Positions 43,174-52,286 of a stretch of DNA of 64,000 nucleotides are shown here, piece after piece; position 1 is the stretch's first letter, and every line of letters starts with the position of its first letter. The stretch is from Klenkia sesuvii (GTDB taxonomy: Bacteria; Actinomycetota; Actinomycetes; Mycobacteriales; Geodermatophilaceae): the NCBI RefSeq assembly GCF_037083825.1, contig NZ_JBAPLU010000018.1, positions 1 through 64,000 on the forward strand, written 5' to 3'. Both the position numbers and the translations under genes were made by a program. The notes beneath the pieces are model-generated. The model ran no database searches. It saw only the letters and a list, made by a program, of their open reading frames with translations, and had not been told where the DNA came from.

Positions 43174-44889
43174 TCAGCGGGGGCGCAGGGCGGCCAGCAC
43201 CGCGTCGGCGGTGAACCAGCCGACCACCCGGCCGTCCTCGACCACGGCCACGCCGGCCACGTCGTGGGTGTCCAGCAGGTCCAGGGCGCGGTCCACCGTG
43301 CTGTGGGGGGTGGTGGTGGGCCGGCTCTCCACCAGGTCGGCCAGCGACGGCGGGACGGCCGACCCGGCGAGGGCCTCGGCGACGGCCCGGGCGGGCAGCA
43401 CGCCGAGGTAGCCCGCGTCGTCGGCGACCGGCAGCTCGGCCGACCCGGCGAGGGCGTCGGCGGCCTGCTGCGGCGGGGTGGTCGCGGGCAGCACGGTGGG
43501 CACCGGGAGGGCCAGCGAGGCCACGGTGCGCCCGGCCGCCCACGACGCGGCGGGCGCGTCGAGGTCGACGCCGCGGCGGCGCAGCTTGGCGGTGTAGATG
43601 CTGTCCCGCGAGAGCCGGTGGCTGATGCCGGTGGCCAGCACGACGGCGGCCATCAGTGGCAGGATCAGCGAGTACTCGCCGGTGAGCTCGAAGACGATGA
43701 GCACCGCGGTGATCGGCGCCCGCGCGGCGCCGGCGAACACCGCGGCCATGCCCACCAGAGCGAAGGCCCCCGGCGCGCCGGTGACCCCCGGGGCGAGGGC
43801 CGCCGCGGTCTGCCCGACGGCCGCACCCAGCGCGGCGCCGAGGAACAGGCTCGGCGCGAACACCCCGCCCGACCCGCCGATGCCGATCGTCAGGCTGGTC
43901 GCGACCGCCTTCGCGACCAGCAGCAGGAGCAGGAAGCCGACGGCGTACCGGCCGGCGACGGCGTCCCCGAGCACCGGGTAGCCCACCCCGTACATCTGCG
44001 GGACGGCGAGCAGCAGCAGACCGAGCAGCAGACCGCCGGCGCCCGGGCGCAGCCACTCGGGCCCGCGCCAGACCCGGTCGCAGAGGTCCTCGACGGCGTA
44101 CAGGACCCGGGTGAACCCCACCCCGACCAGGCCGGCCAGCACGCCGAGGCCGGCGAAGAGGGCGTAGGTGAGCAGGTGCGGCACGGTGAAGTCGGGCAGG
44201 TCGAGGAACGCCTGGCTGCCCAGCACGCTGCGGCCGACGACGCTGGCGGTGACCGCGGAGACGACCACCATGCCGAAGGAGCGGGCCGCGAAGTCGCGCA
44301 GCACGATCTCCATCGCGAACACCACGCCGGCCAGCGGGGCGTTGAAGGTGGCGGCGATCCCGCCGGCGGCGCCGCAGGCGACGAGCAGCCGTTGCCGGTC
44401 CTCGGCCACCCGCACCAGCGTGCCCAGCGTCGAGCCGAGCGCGGCGCCGATCTGGACGATCGGGCCCTCCCGCCCCACCGACCCGCCGCCGCCGATGGTC
44501 AGCGACGAGGCGAGCGCCTTGACGGCGGCCACCTTCGCCGGGATGCGGCCGCCGTGCCGGGCGACCGCGACCATCACCTCGGGCACGCCGTGGCCCCGGG
44601 CCTCGCGGGCGAACCGGTGCACGAGCGGCCCGTACAGCAGGCCGCTGACCACCGGGGTCAGCAGCACGAACCACCGGCCCCACCCCAGCCAGCCGTGCGG
44701 TGCACCGGGGGTGGCCGCGTAGTCGTCGGTGCCGGTGAACACGTGGGTGAGCACGGTGATCAGCCCCCGGAAGGCGACCGCACCCGCCCCGGTCGCGAGC
44801 CCGACGAGGAGGGCGAGCACGAGCAGGCCGGTGTCGGTGCCGCGCAGCGCGCGAGCGGCCCGGGCGGGGACAGGACGGAGGACGCTCAC
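43174..44889 (-). CDS. CLC-type chloride channel/antiporter with CBS domains
   Basis: A 571-residue protein. CLC filter motifs are GHGVPEV, GREGPIVQIG (gating Glu in GREGP) and GGSGGVFAPSLFLG; about ten membrane helices are followed by a cytosolic pair of CBS domains (about 450-571). The gating Glu and general layout suggest Cl-/H+ exchange or channel activity. GTG 44889. It diverges from a Na+/H+ antiporter, so pH or osmotic homeostasis may be a shared theme. Confidence 0.92.
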   Translation of the reverse strand: MSVLRPVPARAARALRGTDTGLLVLALLVGLATGAGAVAFRGLITVLTHVFTGTDDYAATPGAPHGWLGWGRWFVLLTPVVSGLLYGPLVHRFAREARGHGVPEVMVAVARHGGRIPAKVAAVKALASSLTIGGGGSVGREGPIVQIGAALGSTLGTLVRVAEDRQRLLVACGAAGGIAATFNAPLAGVVFAMEIVLRDFAARSFGMVVVSAVTASVVGRSVLGSQAFLDLPDFTVPHLLTYALFAGLGVLAGLVGVGFTRVLYAVEDLCDRVWRGPEWLRPGAGGLLLGLLLLAVPQMYGVGYPVLGDAVAGRYAVGFLLLLLVAKAVATSLTIGIGGSGGVFAPSLFLGAALGAAVGQTAAALAPGVTGAPGAFALVGMAAVFAGAARAPITAVLIVFELTGEYSLILPLMAAVVLATGISHRLSRDSIYTAKLRRRGVDLDAPAASWAAGRTVASLALPVPTVLPATTPPQQAADALAGSAELPVADDAGYLGVLPARAVAEALAGSAVPPSLADLVESRPTTTPHSTVDRALDLLDTHDVAGVAVVEDGRVVGWFTADAVLAALRPR

Positions 44890-44914
44890 GACGCCCCATG
44901 ATGCTCTCTTGGCG

Positions 44915-44940
44915 CAACAGTTGCACTGTCACAACGGTTG
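44915..44940. promoter_or_regulatory. Two CAACNGTTG palindromes between CLC and antiporter genes
   Basis: CAACAGTTG (44915-44923, inside the larger palindrome GCAACAGTTGC) and CAACGGTTG (44932-44940) are 17 bp apart. They lie in the shared divergent promoter region and look like a tandem operator for a dimeric regulator. A half-like CTGTTGC also lies beside the MarR/PBP promoter at about 46814. Confidence 0.5.
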
Positions 44941-44982
44941 CCCGACGCGCCGGATGCGGGCAGGAGGAGGACGCTGGGGGAG

Positions 44983-46302
44983 GTGCTCCCCCTCGTGGCC
45001 GTCTTCGGCGTCGCCCTGCTGGTCTCGGTGCTGGTCTCCGGGCTGGCCGCGCGCACGGTGCTGTCCACGTCCCTGGTCTTCCTCGGGGCCGGGGTGCTGG
45101 CCGGCCCCGGCGTCCTCGGCCTGGTCGACGTGTCGGTCGACTCACCGGTGGTCGAGACCCTCGCCGACCTGGCGCTCGTGACGGTGCTGTTCACCGACGG
45201 CATGCGGCTGGGGCTGCGGGACCTCGCCCACGCCGGGCGGGCACCGGTGCGGGCGCTGGGCATCGGGATGCCGCTGACCATCGTGGCGATCGGCGTGCTG
45301 GTCGCCTGGCTGACCCCGCTGTCCTGGCCGGCGGCGTTCCTGGTCGGGGCCGTGCTCTCCCCGACCGACCCGGTGTTCGCCAGCGCCATCGTCGGCCGGG
45401 TCGAGGTGCCGCAGCGCCTACGCCGCCTGCTGAACGTGGAGAGCGGGCTCAACGACGGCCTCGCGCTGCCGGTGGTGGTGATCCTGCTGGCCTCCATGAG
45501 CGGCACCGACCCGCACCCGCTCGAGGTCGCCGGTGAGCTGGCGCTGGGCATCGTGGTCGGGGTGGCGCTGCCGTTGGTCGCGGCGCTGCTGGTCCGTCTG
45601 CCGCTGCTGGGGGCCACCCCGCAGCTGCAGCCCCTCGGCCCGCTGGCGGTCGGCGTCATCACCTACGCGGTCTGCGAGCTGACCTCGGCCAACCAGTACC
45701 TCGCCGCGTTCCTCGGCGGCGCGACCGTGGCGACGGTGGCGCCGCGCGCCAAGGAGGCCTTCGAGGCGCTCGGCGAGCAGCTGGCCGAACTGGGCAAGTT
45801 CGCCGCGCTGCTGGTCTTCGGGGCCCTGCTCACCCCCACCCTGTTCGGCGGCCTCGGCTGGGGCGGCTACGTCGTCGCCGTCCTCGCGTTGCTGGTGGTG
45901 CGCCCGCTGTCGTTCGTCGTCGCCCAGCTGGGGGTCCCGCTGCCCCGCCGGGAACTGTGGACGGCGGCCTGGTTCGGGCCCAAGGGGTTCGCCTCGGTGG
46001 TCTACGGCCTGCTCGTGCTCTCCTCGGGCGACCCGGAGGCGCAGGAGGCCTTCACCCTCATCGCGGTCTGCATCGCGGTGTCCATCGTCGCCCACTCCAG
46101 CACCGACGTCCCCGTCTCGCGCCTGTTCGACGTCGAGGAGGAGGCGGGCGTGCCGACCTCCGGGGAGGACACCGGCGACGTCGAGGGCCGGGACGTCGAG
46201 GGTCGGGACGTCGAGGGTCGGGACGTCGGGGGTCGGGACGTCGGGGGTCGGGACGTCGGGGGTCGGGACGTCAGAGGCCGGGACCGAGGGGGTCCGGGCT
46301 GA
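44983..46302 (+). CDS. Na+/H+ (cation:proton) antiporter, CPA1-type
   Basis: About 439 residues with roughly 12 membrane helices. Ion-site segments are AVLSPTDPVFASA and VESGLNDGLALPVVV, plus AWFGPKGFASVVYGLL, all typical of CPA1 exchangers. The start is uncertain: GTG 44983 has GGAGGAGG 12 nt upstream, while TTG 44938 would lie inside the putative operator. The C-terminal tail is hydrophilic and made of seven DV(E/G)GR pentapeptides encoded by a 15-bp tandem repeat, and overlaps the end of the convergent MarR gene. Confidence 0.87.
   Translation: MLPLVAVFGVALLVSVLVSGLAARTVLSTSLVFLGAGVLAGPGVLGLVDVSVDSPVVETLADLALVTVLFTDGMRLGLRDLAHAGRAPVRALGIGMPLTIVAIGVLVAWLTPLSWPAAFLVGAVLSPTDPVFASAIVGRVEVPQRLRRLLNVESGLNDGLALPVVVILLASMSGTDPHPLEVAGELALGIVVGVALPLVAALLVRLPLLGATPQLQPLGPLAVGVITYAVCELTSANQYLAAFLGGATVATVAPRAKEAFEALGEQLAELGKFAALLVFGALLTPTLFGGLGWGGYVVAVLALLVVRPLSFVVAQLGVPLPRRELWTAAWFGPKGFASVVYGLLVLSSGDPEAQEAFTLIAVCIAVSIVAHSSTDVPVSRLFDVEEEAGVPTSGEDTGDVEGRDVEGRDVEGRDVGGRDVGGRDVGGRDVRGRDRGGPG
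46177..46281. repeat. Seven 15-bp tandem units encoding DVEGR/DVGGR
   Basis: Units of GACGTCGAGGGTCGG and close variants run without gaps from 46177 to 46281, extending the cytosolic tail of the antiporter. The last unit contains the stop codon of the convergent MarR gene (46271-46273). Unit number could vary by slippage. Confidence 0.85.
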
Positions 46303-46783
46303 CCTCCCCCGCGGCGTCGGCGTAGGCGCGCAGCGCGTCCCGGACCGCCGCGGCCTCCTCCGGACCCAGGCGGGCGAGCACCTCGCGCAGCTCGGCGCGG
46401 CGGCGCGCGGTCACCTCGGCGACGAGCCCGGCCCCCGCGGGGGTCAGCTCGACGAGCACCTCGCGTCGGCTGTCGGGGTTGCCCGCGCGGACCGCCCAGC
46501 CGCCGGCGATCAGGCGGTCGGCGCTGCGGGAGAACGTGGAGGGGTGCACGCCGATGGCGCGGGCCAGGTCGCCGCTGCGCTGCGGGCCGCGGCCGGCCAG
46601 CAGGACCAGCACCCGGAACTGGGGCAGGGTGACCTGCTCGAGCGCCCCGGCCAACGAGCGGGTGACCGCGCCCAGCAGTGCCCGGGAGGCGTGCAGCGCC
46701 GCGTCCACCACGGTGTCCAGGTCGGCGTCCAGATCGGCGTCCAGATCGGTGCCGAGGTCGGTGTCGGGGGGCGGGTCGGGCAC
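46271..46783 (-). CDS. MarR family transcriptional regulator
   Basis: A 170-residue winged-helix protein with an unusual N-terminal Asp/Leu repeat (TDLDADLDADLD). The DNA-binding part is LPQFRVLVLLAGRGPQRSGD, HPSTFSRSADRLIAGGW and DSRREVLVELTPAG. It overlaps the antiporter 3' end by 32 bp and is divergent from the class A PBP gene, so it may control either neighbour. ATG or GTG near 46783; the repeat-rich N-terminus makes the start uncertain. Confidence 0.82.
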   Translation of the reverse strand: MPDPPPDTDLGTDLDADLDADLDTVVDAALHASRALLGAVTRSLAGALEQVTLPQFRVLVLLAGRGPQRSGDLARAIGVHPSTFSRSADRLIAGGWAVRAGNPDSRREVLVELTPAGAGLVAEVTARRRAELREVLARLGPEEAAAVRDALRAYADAAGEVSPDPLGPGL

Positions 46784-46822
46784 CGGTCGAGCCTAGTTCG
46801 TCCGGTAACGATCCTGTTGCAG

Positions 46823-49402
46823 ATGGGCAAGTGTTGGCTCCCAGCACGACGTCGTCCGCTCCCCGCGGGCACGGTGGGGTGGCGGGTCCGCACCGTCGCG
46901 GGCCCGCACCCCCCGTACCCCGACGCCCGTGGAGGAGCCATCCGACCCGCCCCCGCCGACGACGCCCGCCGCGGCCGCGCGCTGCTGCAGCTGGTCCTGG
47001 CCGTGGTGCTGGCCGGGCTGCTGGTCGCCGGTCTGGCCGCGCCCTGGCTCGGCGGCGCCGGGGTGGTGGCCGAGCGCGGGGCGGGCCTGCTGCACCCGCG
47101 GCAGGCCGAGGTGGTGGACGTGCGGCTGGCCGGCAACACCCGCGTGCTCGCCGCCGACGGGTCGCTGATCACCGAGTTCTTCCGGCGCAACCGCACACCG
47201 GTGCCGGCCGAGGCCATGGCCCCGGCGGTGCGGGACGCGGTGGTGGCCATCGAGGACGCCCGGTTCTTCGACCACGAGGGAGTGGACGGCGAGGGCCTGC
47301 TGCGGGCGCTCGCGCGCAACCTGGCGGCCGGCGAGGTCGTCCAGGGCGGCTCCACGCTGACCCAGCAGCTGGTGAAGCAGCTGCGCCTGCAGACCGCCGA
47401 GGACCCCGAGGGCCGGACGGCGGCCACCGAGCAGTCGGTGGGCCGCAAACTCCGCGAGGCGCAGGTCGCCCTGGCCGTGGAGCAGGCCTACAGCAAGGAC
47501 GAGATCCTCACCCGCTACCTCAACACCGTCTACTTCGGGCGCGGCGCCTACGGCATCCAGGCCGCCGCCCGCACCTGGTTCTCCGTGGACGCGGTCGACC
47601 TCACGCTCGCCCAGTCCGCGACCCTGGCCGCCGTGGTGAACAGCCCCACCACCTTCGACCTGGTCGACGCGGCGGAGGCGGCCACCGCCCGCCGCGACCG
47701 GGTGCTCGGCCGCATGGCCGACCTCGGCCTGGTGACGCGGGCGGCCGCGACGGCCGCGCAGGCCGAGCCGCTGGCCCCCGCGCTCGGTGCCGGGCCACCG
47801 CGCGGGTGCGTCGGCGCCGTCGTCGGTGGCTTCGCGTGCGGTCACCTGCTCGGCGAGCTGGCCGCCCTCGGGCTGGACCGGGCCACGCTGGAGGCCGGTG
47901 GGCTGGTCGTGCAGACCTCCCTGGACCCGCAGGTGCAGGCCGCCGGGGACGCCGCCGTCCGGGCGACCCTGCCCGAGACCGACAGCCGGGCCGCGATCTA
48001 CACCGCCGTCGAGCCCGGCACGGGCCGGGTGCTGGCGATGTCGGTCAACCGGGTCTACGGCGTGGACGCCGCCGACCCCGCCCAGACCGTGGTGGACCTG
48101 CCCGACGCGGCCGGGCAGGGCGCCGGGTCGACCTACAAGGTGTTCACCGCGGTCGCGGCGCTCGAGGCCGGCTACGGGCTGGACCACACCATCACCACCA
48201 GCGACCCGTACACCTCCACGGTCTACCGCGACGGCGGGGAGGCCTACGACGTCGGCAACGCCGGCCGCTACCCGGGCACGCTGGATATGGAGCGGGCGCT
48301 CTACATGTCCTCCAACACCTACTTCCTGGCGCTGGAGGACGCGCTGGGCAGCGTCGCCGGGCCCGTGTCGGCGGCCCAGCGGATGGGGCTGTCCAGCCTC
48401 GACCCGATCGCCGACCGGGTGGTCGCGGAGAACCGGGGCTCGTTCACCTTCGGCGCCGAGCCGACCAGCCCGCTGGCGCTCACCAGCGCCTACGCGACGC
48501 TGGCCGCGTCCGGGACGCAGTGCGACCCGCACCTGCTGGTCGCGGTGACCGACCGGGCCGGGGAGCCGCTGCTGGACGGGGACGGCGCCCCGCTGGTGCC
48601 CGCGGACCGCTGCACGCCCGGGGTGATCGCCCCGGGGATCGCCGATACCGTCACCCAGGCCCTGCGCAAGGACGTCGAGCCCGGCCACCCCGGCCAGACC
48701 GGCCGGGCCGCCTACGTCCCCGGGCACCAGATCGCGGGCAAGACCGGGACGTCGCAGGACAACTACTCGATCGCCTTCGTCGGCTACACGCCGCAGCTCG
48801 CGGCCGGCGTCATGGTCTACGACCCCGTGCAGAACCAGGACGTCGGCGGGTTCGGCGGCGGCAAGGCGGCCACCATCTGGCACGACGCGATGGCGCCGGT
48901 GCTGGGCGCCCGGGAGGCGGTCCCGTTCCCGCCGGCCGACCCGGCCGTCGTGCGGGGGACGCGCAGCACCTCGCCGACCACCTCGCCGACCACCGAGGCC
49001 CCGCCCGAGGACGCCGAGCCCATGGAGGACGCCGAGCCCACGGTGGAGCCCGAGCCGACCACCGAGCCCCCGACGACGGCGCCGCCCACGACCCAGCCCC
49101 CGACGACCCAGCCCCCGACGACCCAGCCGCCGACGACCCAGCCCCCGACGACCCAGCCCCCGACCACCGAGCCCCCGGTGACCGAGCCGCCGACGACGGC
49201 GCCACCCCCCACCCAGCCGCCGACGACGGAACCCGCACCGACGCAGCCCCCGACCACGGAACCCGACCCGGTGCAGCCGACCGCCCCGGAATCCTCGGCA
49301 ACGGGATCCTCGGCCCCGGAGTCCTCGGCAACGGCGCCGACGCCGTCCTCGGCGCCACCCACGTCGGCGGGCTCGACGGCCCCGGACGAGCAGGAGCCCT
49401 GA
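46823..49402 (+). CDS. Class A penicillin-binding protein (transglycosylase/transpeptidase)
   Basis: About 859 residues: cytoplasmic N-terminus, one membrane helix (about 55-78), GT51 domain (AIEDARFFDHEGVD, GGSTLTQQLVKQ, RYLNTVYFGRGAYGI) and transpeptidase domain with STYK (SxxK), SSN and KTGT motifs. The C-terminal 170 residues are Thr/Pro-rich with PPTTQ repeats. It polymerises and cross-links peptidoglycan. ATG 46823 is taken as the start, with TAACGAT about 10 nt upstream; GTG 46874 is an alternative. It is divergent from MarR. Confidence 0.92.
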   Translation: MGKCWLPARRRPLPAGTVGWRVRTVAGPHPPYPDARGGAIRPAPADDARRGRALLQLVLAVVLAGLLVAGLAAPWLGGAGVVAERGAGLLHPRQAEVVDVRLAGNTRVLAADGSLITEFFRRNRTPVPAEAMAPAVRDAVVAIEDARFFDHEGVDGEGLLRALARNLAAGEVVQGGSTLTQQLVKQLRLQTAEDPEGRTAATEQSVGRKLREAQVALAVEQAYSKDEILTRYLNTVYFGRGAYGIQAAARTWFSVDAVDLTLAQSATLAAVVNSPTTFDLVDAAEAATARRDRVLGRMADLGLVTRAAATAAQAEPLAPALGAGPPRGCVGAVVGGFACGHLLGELAALGLDRATLEAGGLVVQTSLDPQVQAAGDAAVRATLPETDSRAAIYTAVEPGTGRVLAMSVNRVYGVDAADPAQTVVDLPDAAGQGAGSTYKVFTAVAALEAGYGLDHTITTSDPYTSTVYRDGGEAYDVGNAGRYPGTLDMERALYMSSNTYFLALEDALGSVAGPVSAAQRMGLSSLDPIADRVVAENRGSFTFGAEPTSPLALTSAYATLAASGTQCDPHLLVAVTDRAGEPLLDGDGAPLVPADRCTPGVIAPGIADTVTQALRKDVEPGHPGQTGRAAYVPGHQIAGKTGTSQDNYSIAFVGYTPQLAAGVMVYDPVQNQDVGGFGGGKAATIWHDAMAPVLGAREAVPFPPADPAVVRGTRSTSPTTSPTTEAPPEDAEPMEDAEPTVEPEPTTEPPTTAPPTTQPPTTQPPTTQPPTTQPPTTQPPTTEPPVTEPPTTAPPPTQPPTTEPAPTQPPTTEPDPVQPTAPESSATGSSAPESSATAPTPSSAPPTSAGSTAPDEQEP
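49086..49190 (+). repeat. 15-bp tandem repeats encoding PPTTQ in the PBP tail
   Basis: Near-identical units of CCGACGACCCAGCCC-type sequence follow one another in the coding sequence for the extracytoplasmic C-terminal tail, probably a flexible wall-spanning linker. Confidence 0.7.
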
Positions 49403-49639
49403 GCCGGGCAGGTGTGGGGCGGGGCGCCGGTCCTGGCGGTCTGGCCGCGTTGGTCGGTCTCCGTCGGTGGTGCTGAGGAGCCACTTCTTTGCCGGCTGCC
49501 CCGCCCACGACCACTGTGACCCAGGCCACTCCAGGGCGTCAAGGGCCGCCGGGCGTGTCGTACCGCAGCCGGACCGGTCGTGCCGGACAGACCGTGGAGG
49601 GGCTGCCGTTCCCGCCGGTGGGGGCTGGTGGCCCGGCGG

Positions 49640-50935
49640 TCAGCCGGCGCGGCGCAGGACGTCCGGCGACAGCTGGCTGACCGCGGTGTGCCCGGTCAGG
49701 CCCAGGGTGAGGTCGAACTCGCCCACGACGTCCTCCACCACCTGCCTGACCCCGGCCTCGCCGGCCAGCCCCAGCCCGTACACGTAGGAGCGGCCCAGCA
49801 GGCAGGCCCGCGCGCCCAGCGCGGTGGCCACCAGCACGTCGGCGCCGCTGCGGACGCCGGAGTCCAGCAGCACCGGCACCCGGTCGCCGACCGCCTCGAC
49901 CACACCGGGCAGCGCGTCCAGCGCGCCGACCGACCGGTCCACCTGACGGCCGCCGTGCGTGCTGACCACCAGCCCGTCCACCCCGGCGTCCAGCGCCTGG
50001 CGGGCGTCGTCGGGGTGCAGCACCCCCTTGAGCACCAGCGGCAACGACGTCCTCGACCGCAGCCAGGCCAGGTCGGCCCAGGTGATCGAGGGCCGCGAGT
50101 AGATCGCCAGGAAGGTCTCGACGGCGGCCCGGGGGAGCGGCGAGCGCAGGTTGTCGGCCAGCGACCCCGGCCAGGCCCGCGCCATGCCCACCAGCGCCCG
50201 GACGGCGGCCACGGTCGGCCGGGGCTGCGGCGGCCGCGGCCCGGCGGCGGCCGCCCGCTCCTCGACCAGCCGGCGGAACACCGGGTCGGAGGTGTACTGC
50301 GCGATGCCCTTGCCCTGCGCGAAGGGCAGGTGGCCGAGGTCCAGGTCGCGGGGCCGCCAGCCCAGCATCGTGGTGTCCAGGGTAACCACCACGGCCTCGC
50401 AGCCGCTGGCCTCGGCGCGGTGCAGCAGGCTCTCGACCAGCTCGTCGGAGGTCGACCAGTACAGCTGCATCCAGCGGGGCCCGTCGCCCATCGCCGCGGC
50501 GGTGGTCTCCAACGGCACCGAGGCCTGGTTGGAGAACACCATCGGCACCCCGGTCGCCGCCGCCGCGCGGGCCACGGCCAGGTCGGCCTCGCGGTGCACC
50601 AGCTCCAGGGCGCCCACCGGGCCGAGCAGCAGCGGGGCCGGGAGTCGCCGTCCGAACAGCTCGACCGAGGTGTCCCGGGAGCTGACGTCGCGGAGCACCC
50701 GCGGCACCACCTGCCAGCGGTCGAAGGCCGCCCGGTCGGCCCGCACCGTGGCCTCCCCGCCGGCCCCGCCCGCGACGTAACCGAGGGCCCGCTCGGTCAA
50801 CCGCCGCCGGGCCGCGTCGGCCAGCGCGGTGTGCACCGTGGGCACCCGCGGACGGCGGCCGTACACCCCCGCGCGGTAGACCTCGTCCTGCCGCCGCCGA
50901 CCGGTGCCCGCCCCGTTGCGCGCTGCTGCGTCCAT
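49640..50935 (-). CDS. FMN-dependent alpha-hydroxy-acid oxidizing protein (lactate oxidase/dehydrogenase family)
   Basis: A 431-residue flavoprotein with a TIM barrel. Key pieces are LGYVAGGAGGEATVRADRAAF-type N-terminus, LLGPVGALELVHREADLAVA, MQLYWSTSDE, LVLKGVLHPDDARQALD (catalytic Lys), VVSTHGGRQVD (catalytic His, and Arg binding the carboxylate) and LLDSGVRSGADVLVATALGA. It should oxidise L-lactate or a similar 2-hydroxy acid. ATG 50935. The interval 49403-49639 before its 3' end, after the PBP stop, contains no convincing gene. Confidence 0.9.
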   Translation of the reverse strand: MDAAARNGAGTGRRRQDEVYRAGVYGRRPRVPTVHTALADAARRRLTERALGYVAGGAGGEATVRADRAAFDRWQVVPRVLRDVSSRDTSVELFGRRLPAPLLLGPVGALELVHREADLAVARAAAATGVPMVFSNQASVPLETTAAAMGDGPRWMQLYWSTSDELVESLLHRAEASGCEAVVVTLDTTMLGWRPRDLDLGHLPFAQGKGIAQYTSDPVFRRLVEERAAAAGPRPPQPRPTVAAVRALVGMARAWPGSLADNLRSPLPRAAVETFLAIYSRPSITWADLAWLRSRTSLPLVLKGVLHPDDARQALDAGVDGLVVSTHGGRQVDRSVGALDALPGVVEAVGDRVPVLLDSGVRSGADVLVATALGARACLLGRSYVYGLGLAGEAGVRQVVEDVVGEFDLTLGLTGHTAVSQLSPDVLRRAG

Positions 50936-51128
50936 CCCCCGACGCTAGCCCGCGGGCGCCCCTGGCCCCACCCGGCACAGGTGCCCCCGACACGCCGCCG
51001 ACACGCCCGGGCGCAGGGGACCGGCTCGACAAGGGTGGGCAGCTCGTGGGGATGATGGCATGTCGGGCCCGACCTGCAGCGATCGCCCGGCGACACGACG
51101 GAGGCGAGCCGGCCGGGGAGGTGGCGGG

Positions 51129-52283
51129 GTGCAGAGCGCGACGACGGGCGTGTCCCCGGTGCGCCCGGCGACCCTGCTGCTCGCCGGTGCCGTGGCCCTC
51201 CTGGCGGTGGTGGCCGGCGTGGCGTTCGCCGTCCCCGCGCTGGCCGCCCCCGACGCCGGCAGCGAGACCACCACCAGCTCCGCGGCCGCGGCCGTCGACC
51301 CCGCGCGCCCCACTGCCCGACTCGTGCACGGACCCAACTGCAGCGACGGGTACGTGCGGGTCGAGGTCACCAACGGCACGGCCGACCACACCGTCACCCT
51401 GCAGTACGACGGCGCCGACGTCGGCACCGCGGTGACCCTGGCACCGGGGGAGGAGACCCTGCTGGAGGGTCCCGAGGTCGACGGCGGCGAACGGGTCGAC
51501 GTCCAGGTCGCGGTCAGCGGCGGCGACGGCGCCGAGTCCCCGCTCCCGCTGGGTGACTACACCCGCCCGACGCAGGCCGACTGCGACGCCGCCGGCAACC
51601 CGCAGCCGACGTCCTCGGCGCCCCCGTCGACGCCGTCGTCCACCAGCCCGTCGACCAGCCCGTCGACGACGCGCCCGACGACGCCGACGACCACGTCCCC
51701 GAGCACGCCCTCGACCGCGTCGCCCTCCACCGGTGGGCCGTCGGCGACCAGCACCGCGCCGCCGGCCAGCAGCTCGACCGGACCGTCGACGCCGTCCACC
51801 ACCCCGCGGCCCACCACGGGGGCACCGTCGACCTCCGCGGGGACCGGCACGACCGGCGCGGGCTCGGCGACGTCCCCGCCCGGGGGCGCTGCCTCGGCCG
51901 GGCAGGTGGCGCCGGGCAGCGTGGTCACCATCCGCGGCACCGGCTTCACCCCGGGCGAGCCGGTCACGGTCACCCTCGTGGGCGCCGCCGCCCCGCTGGC
52001 CACCGTCACCGCGGACGAGCAGGGGCGGGTCGAGGCCGTCGTGCAGATCCCGCAGGACGTCGTGCTGGGTCCGGCGGTCGTGCAGCTGGTCGGCGAGGAG
52101 TCCGCCGCCGCCACCCAGGTCGCCCTCGACGTCGCCGCCCGCGACTCCGCGCCGGTCACCGGCAGCACCCCGTGGCCGCTGGTGGCCGCCGGGCTGGTGC
52201 TCCTCGCCGTCGCGGCGGCCCTCGTCGCGGCGACCCGCCGCCCGCGGCCCGACGACTGGCAGCCCCCCGCCGGGTCGGCCTGA
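51129..52283 (+). CDS. Exported Ser/Thr/Pro-rich protein with C-terminal membrane anchor
   Basis: A 384-residue protein: signal peptide (about 10-40, ending ALAAP), a beta domain with two cysteines (HGPNCSDGYVRVEVTNGTAD, QADCDAAG), a long Ser/Thr/Pro linker (about 160-265), then an IPT/filamin-like segment (VVTIRGTGFTPGEPVTVTLV) and one membrane helix followed by RRPRP. GTG 51129 has GGGGAGG 7 nt upstream. Probably a wall-spanning surface protein; no family assignment beyond this. Confidence 0.65.
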   Translation: MQSATTGVSPVRPATLLLAGAVALLAVVAGVAFAVPALAAPDAGSETTTSSAAAAVDPARPTARLVHGPNCSDGYVRVEVTNGTADHTVTLQYDGADVGTAVTLAPGEETLLEGPEVDGGERVDVQVAVSGGDGAESPLPLGDYTRPTQADCDAAGNPQPTSSAPPSTPSSTSPSTSPSTTRPTTPTTTSPSTPSTASPSTGGPSATSTAPPASSSTGPSTPSTTPRPTTGAPSTSAGTGTTGAGSATSPPGGAASAGQVAPGSVVTIRGTGFTPGEPVTVTLVGAAAPLATVTADEQGRVEAVVQIPQDVVLGPAVVQLVGEESAAATQVALDVAARDSAPVTGSTPWPLVAAGLVLLAVAAALVAATRRPRPDDWQPPAGSA

Positions 52284-52286
52284 GCC

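Noticed and set aside
40975..44901. 1308-codon plus-strand open frame
   Set aside because: It is antisense to the ROK, succinate-semialdehyde dehydrogenase and CLC genes, which have clear motifs. Its translation is His/Gly/Asp-rich noise typical of high-G+C antisense frames.
49403..49639. Possible small plus-strand gene after the PBP
   Set aside because: The best frame starts with TTG, has no ribosome binding site, is Pro/Ala/Gly-rich and runs into the oxidase 3' end. Nothing supports coding.
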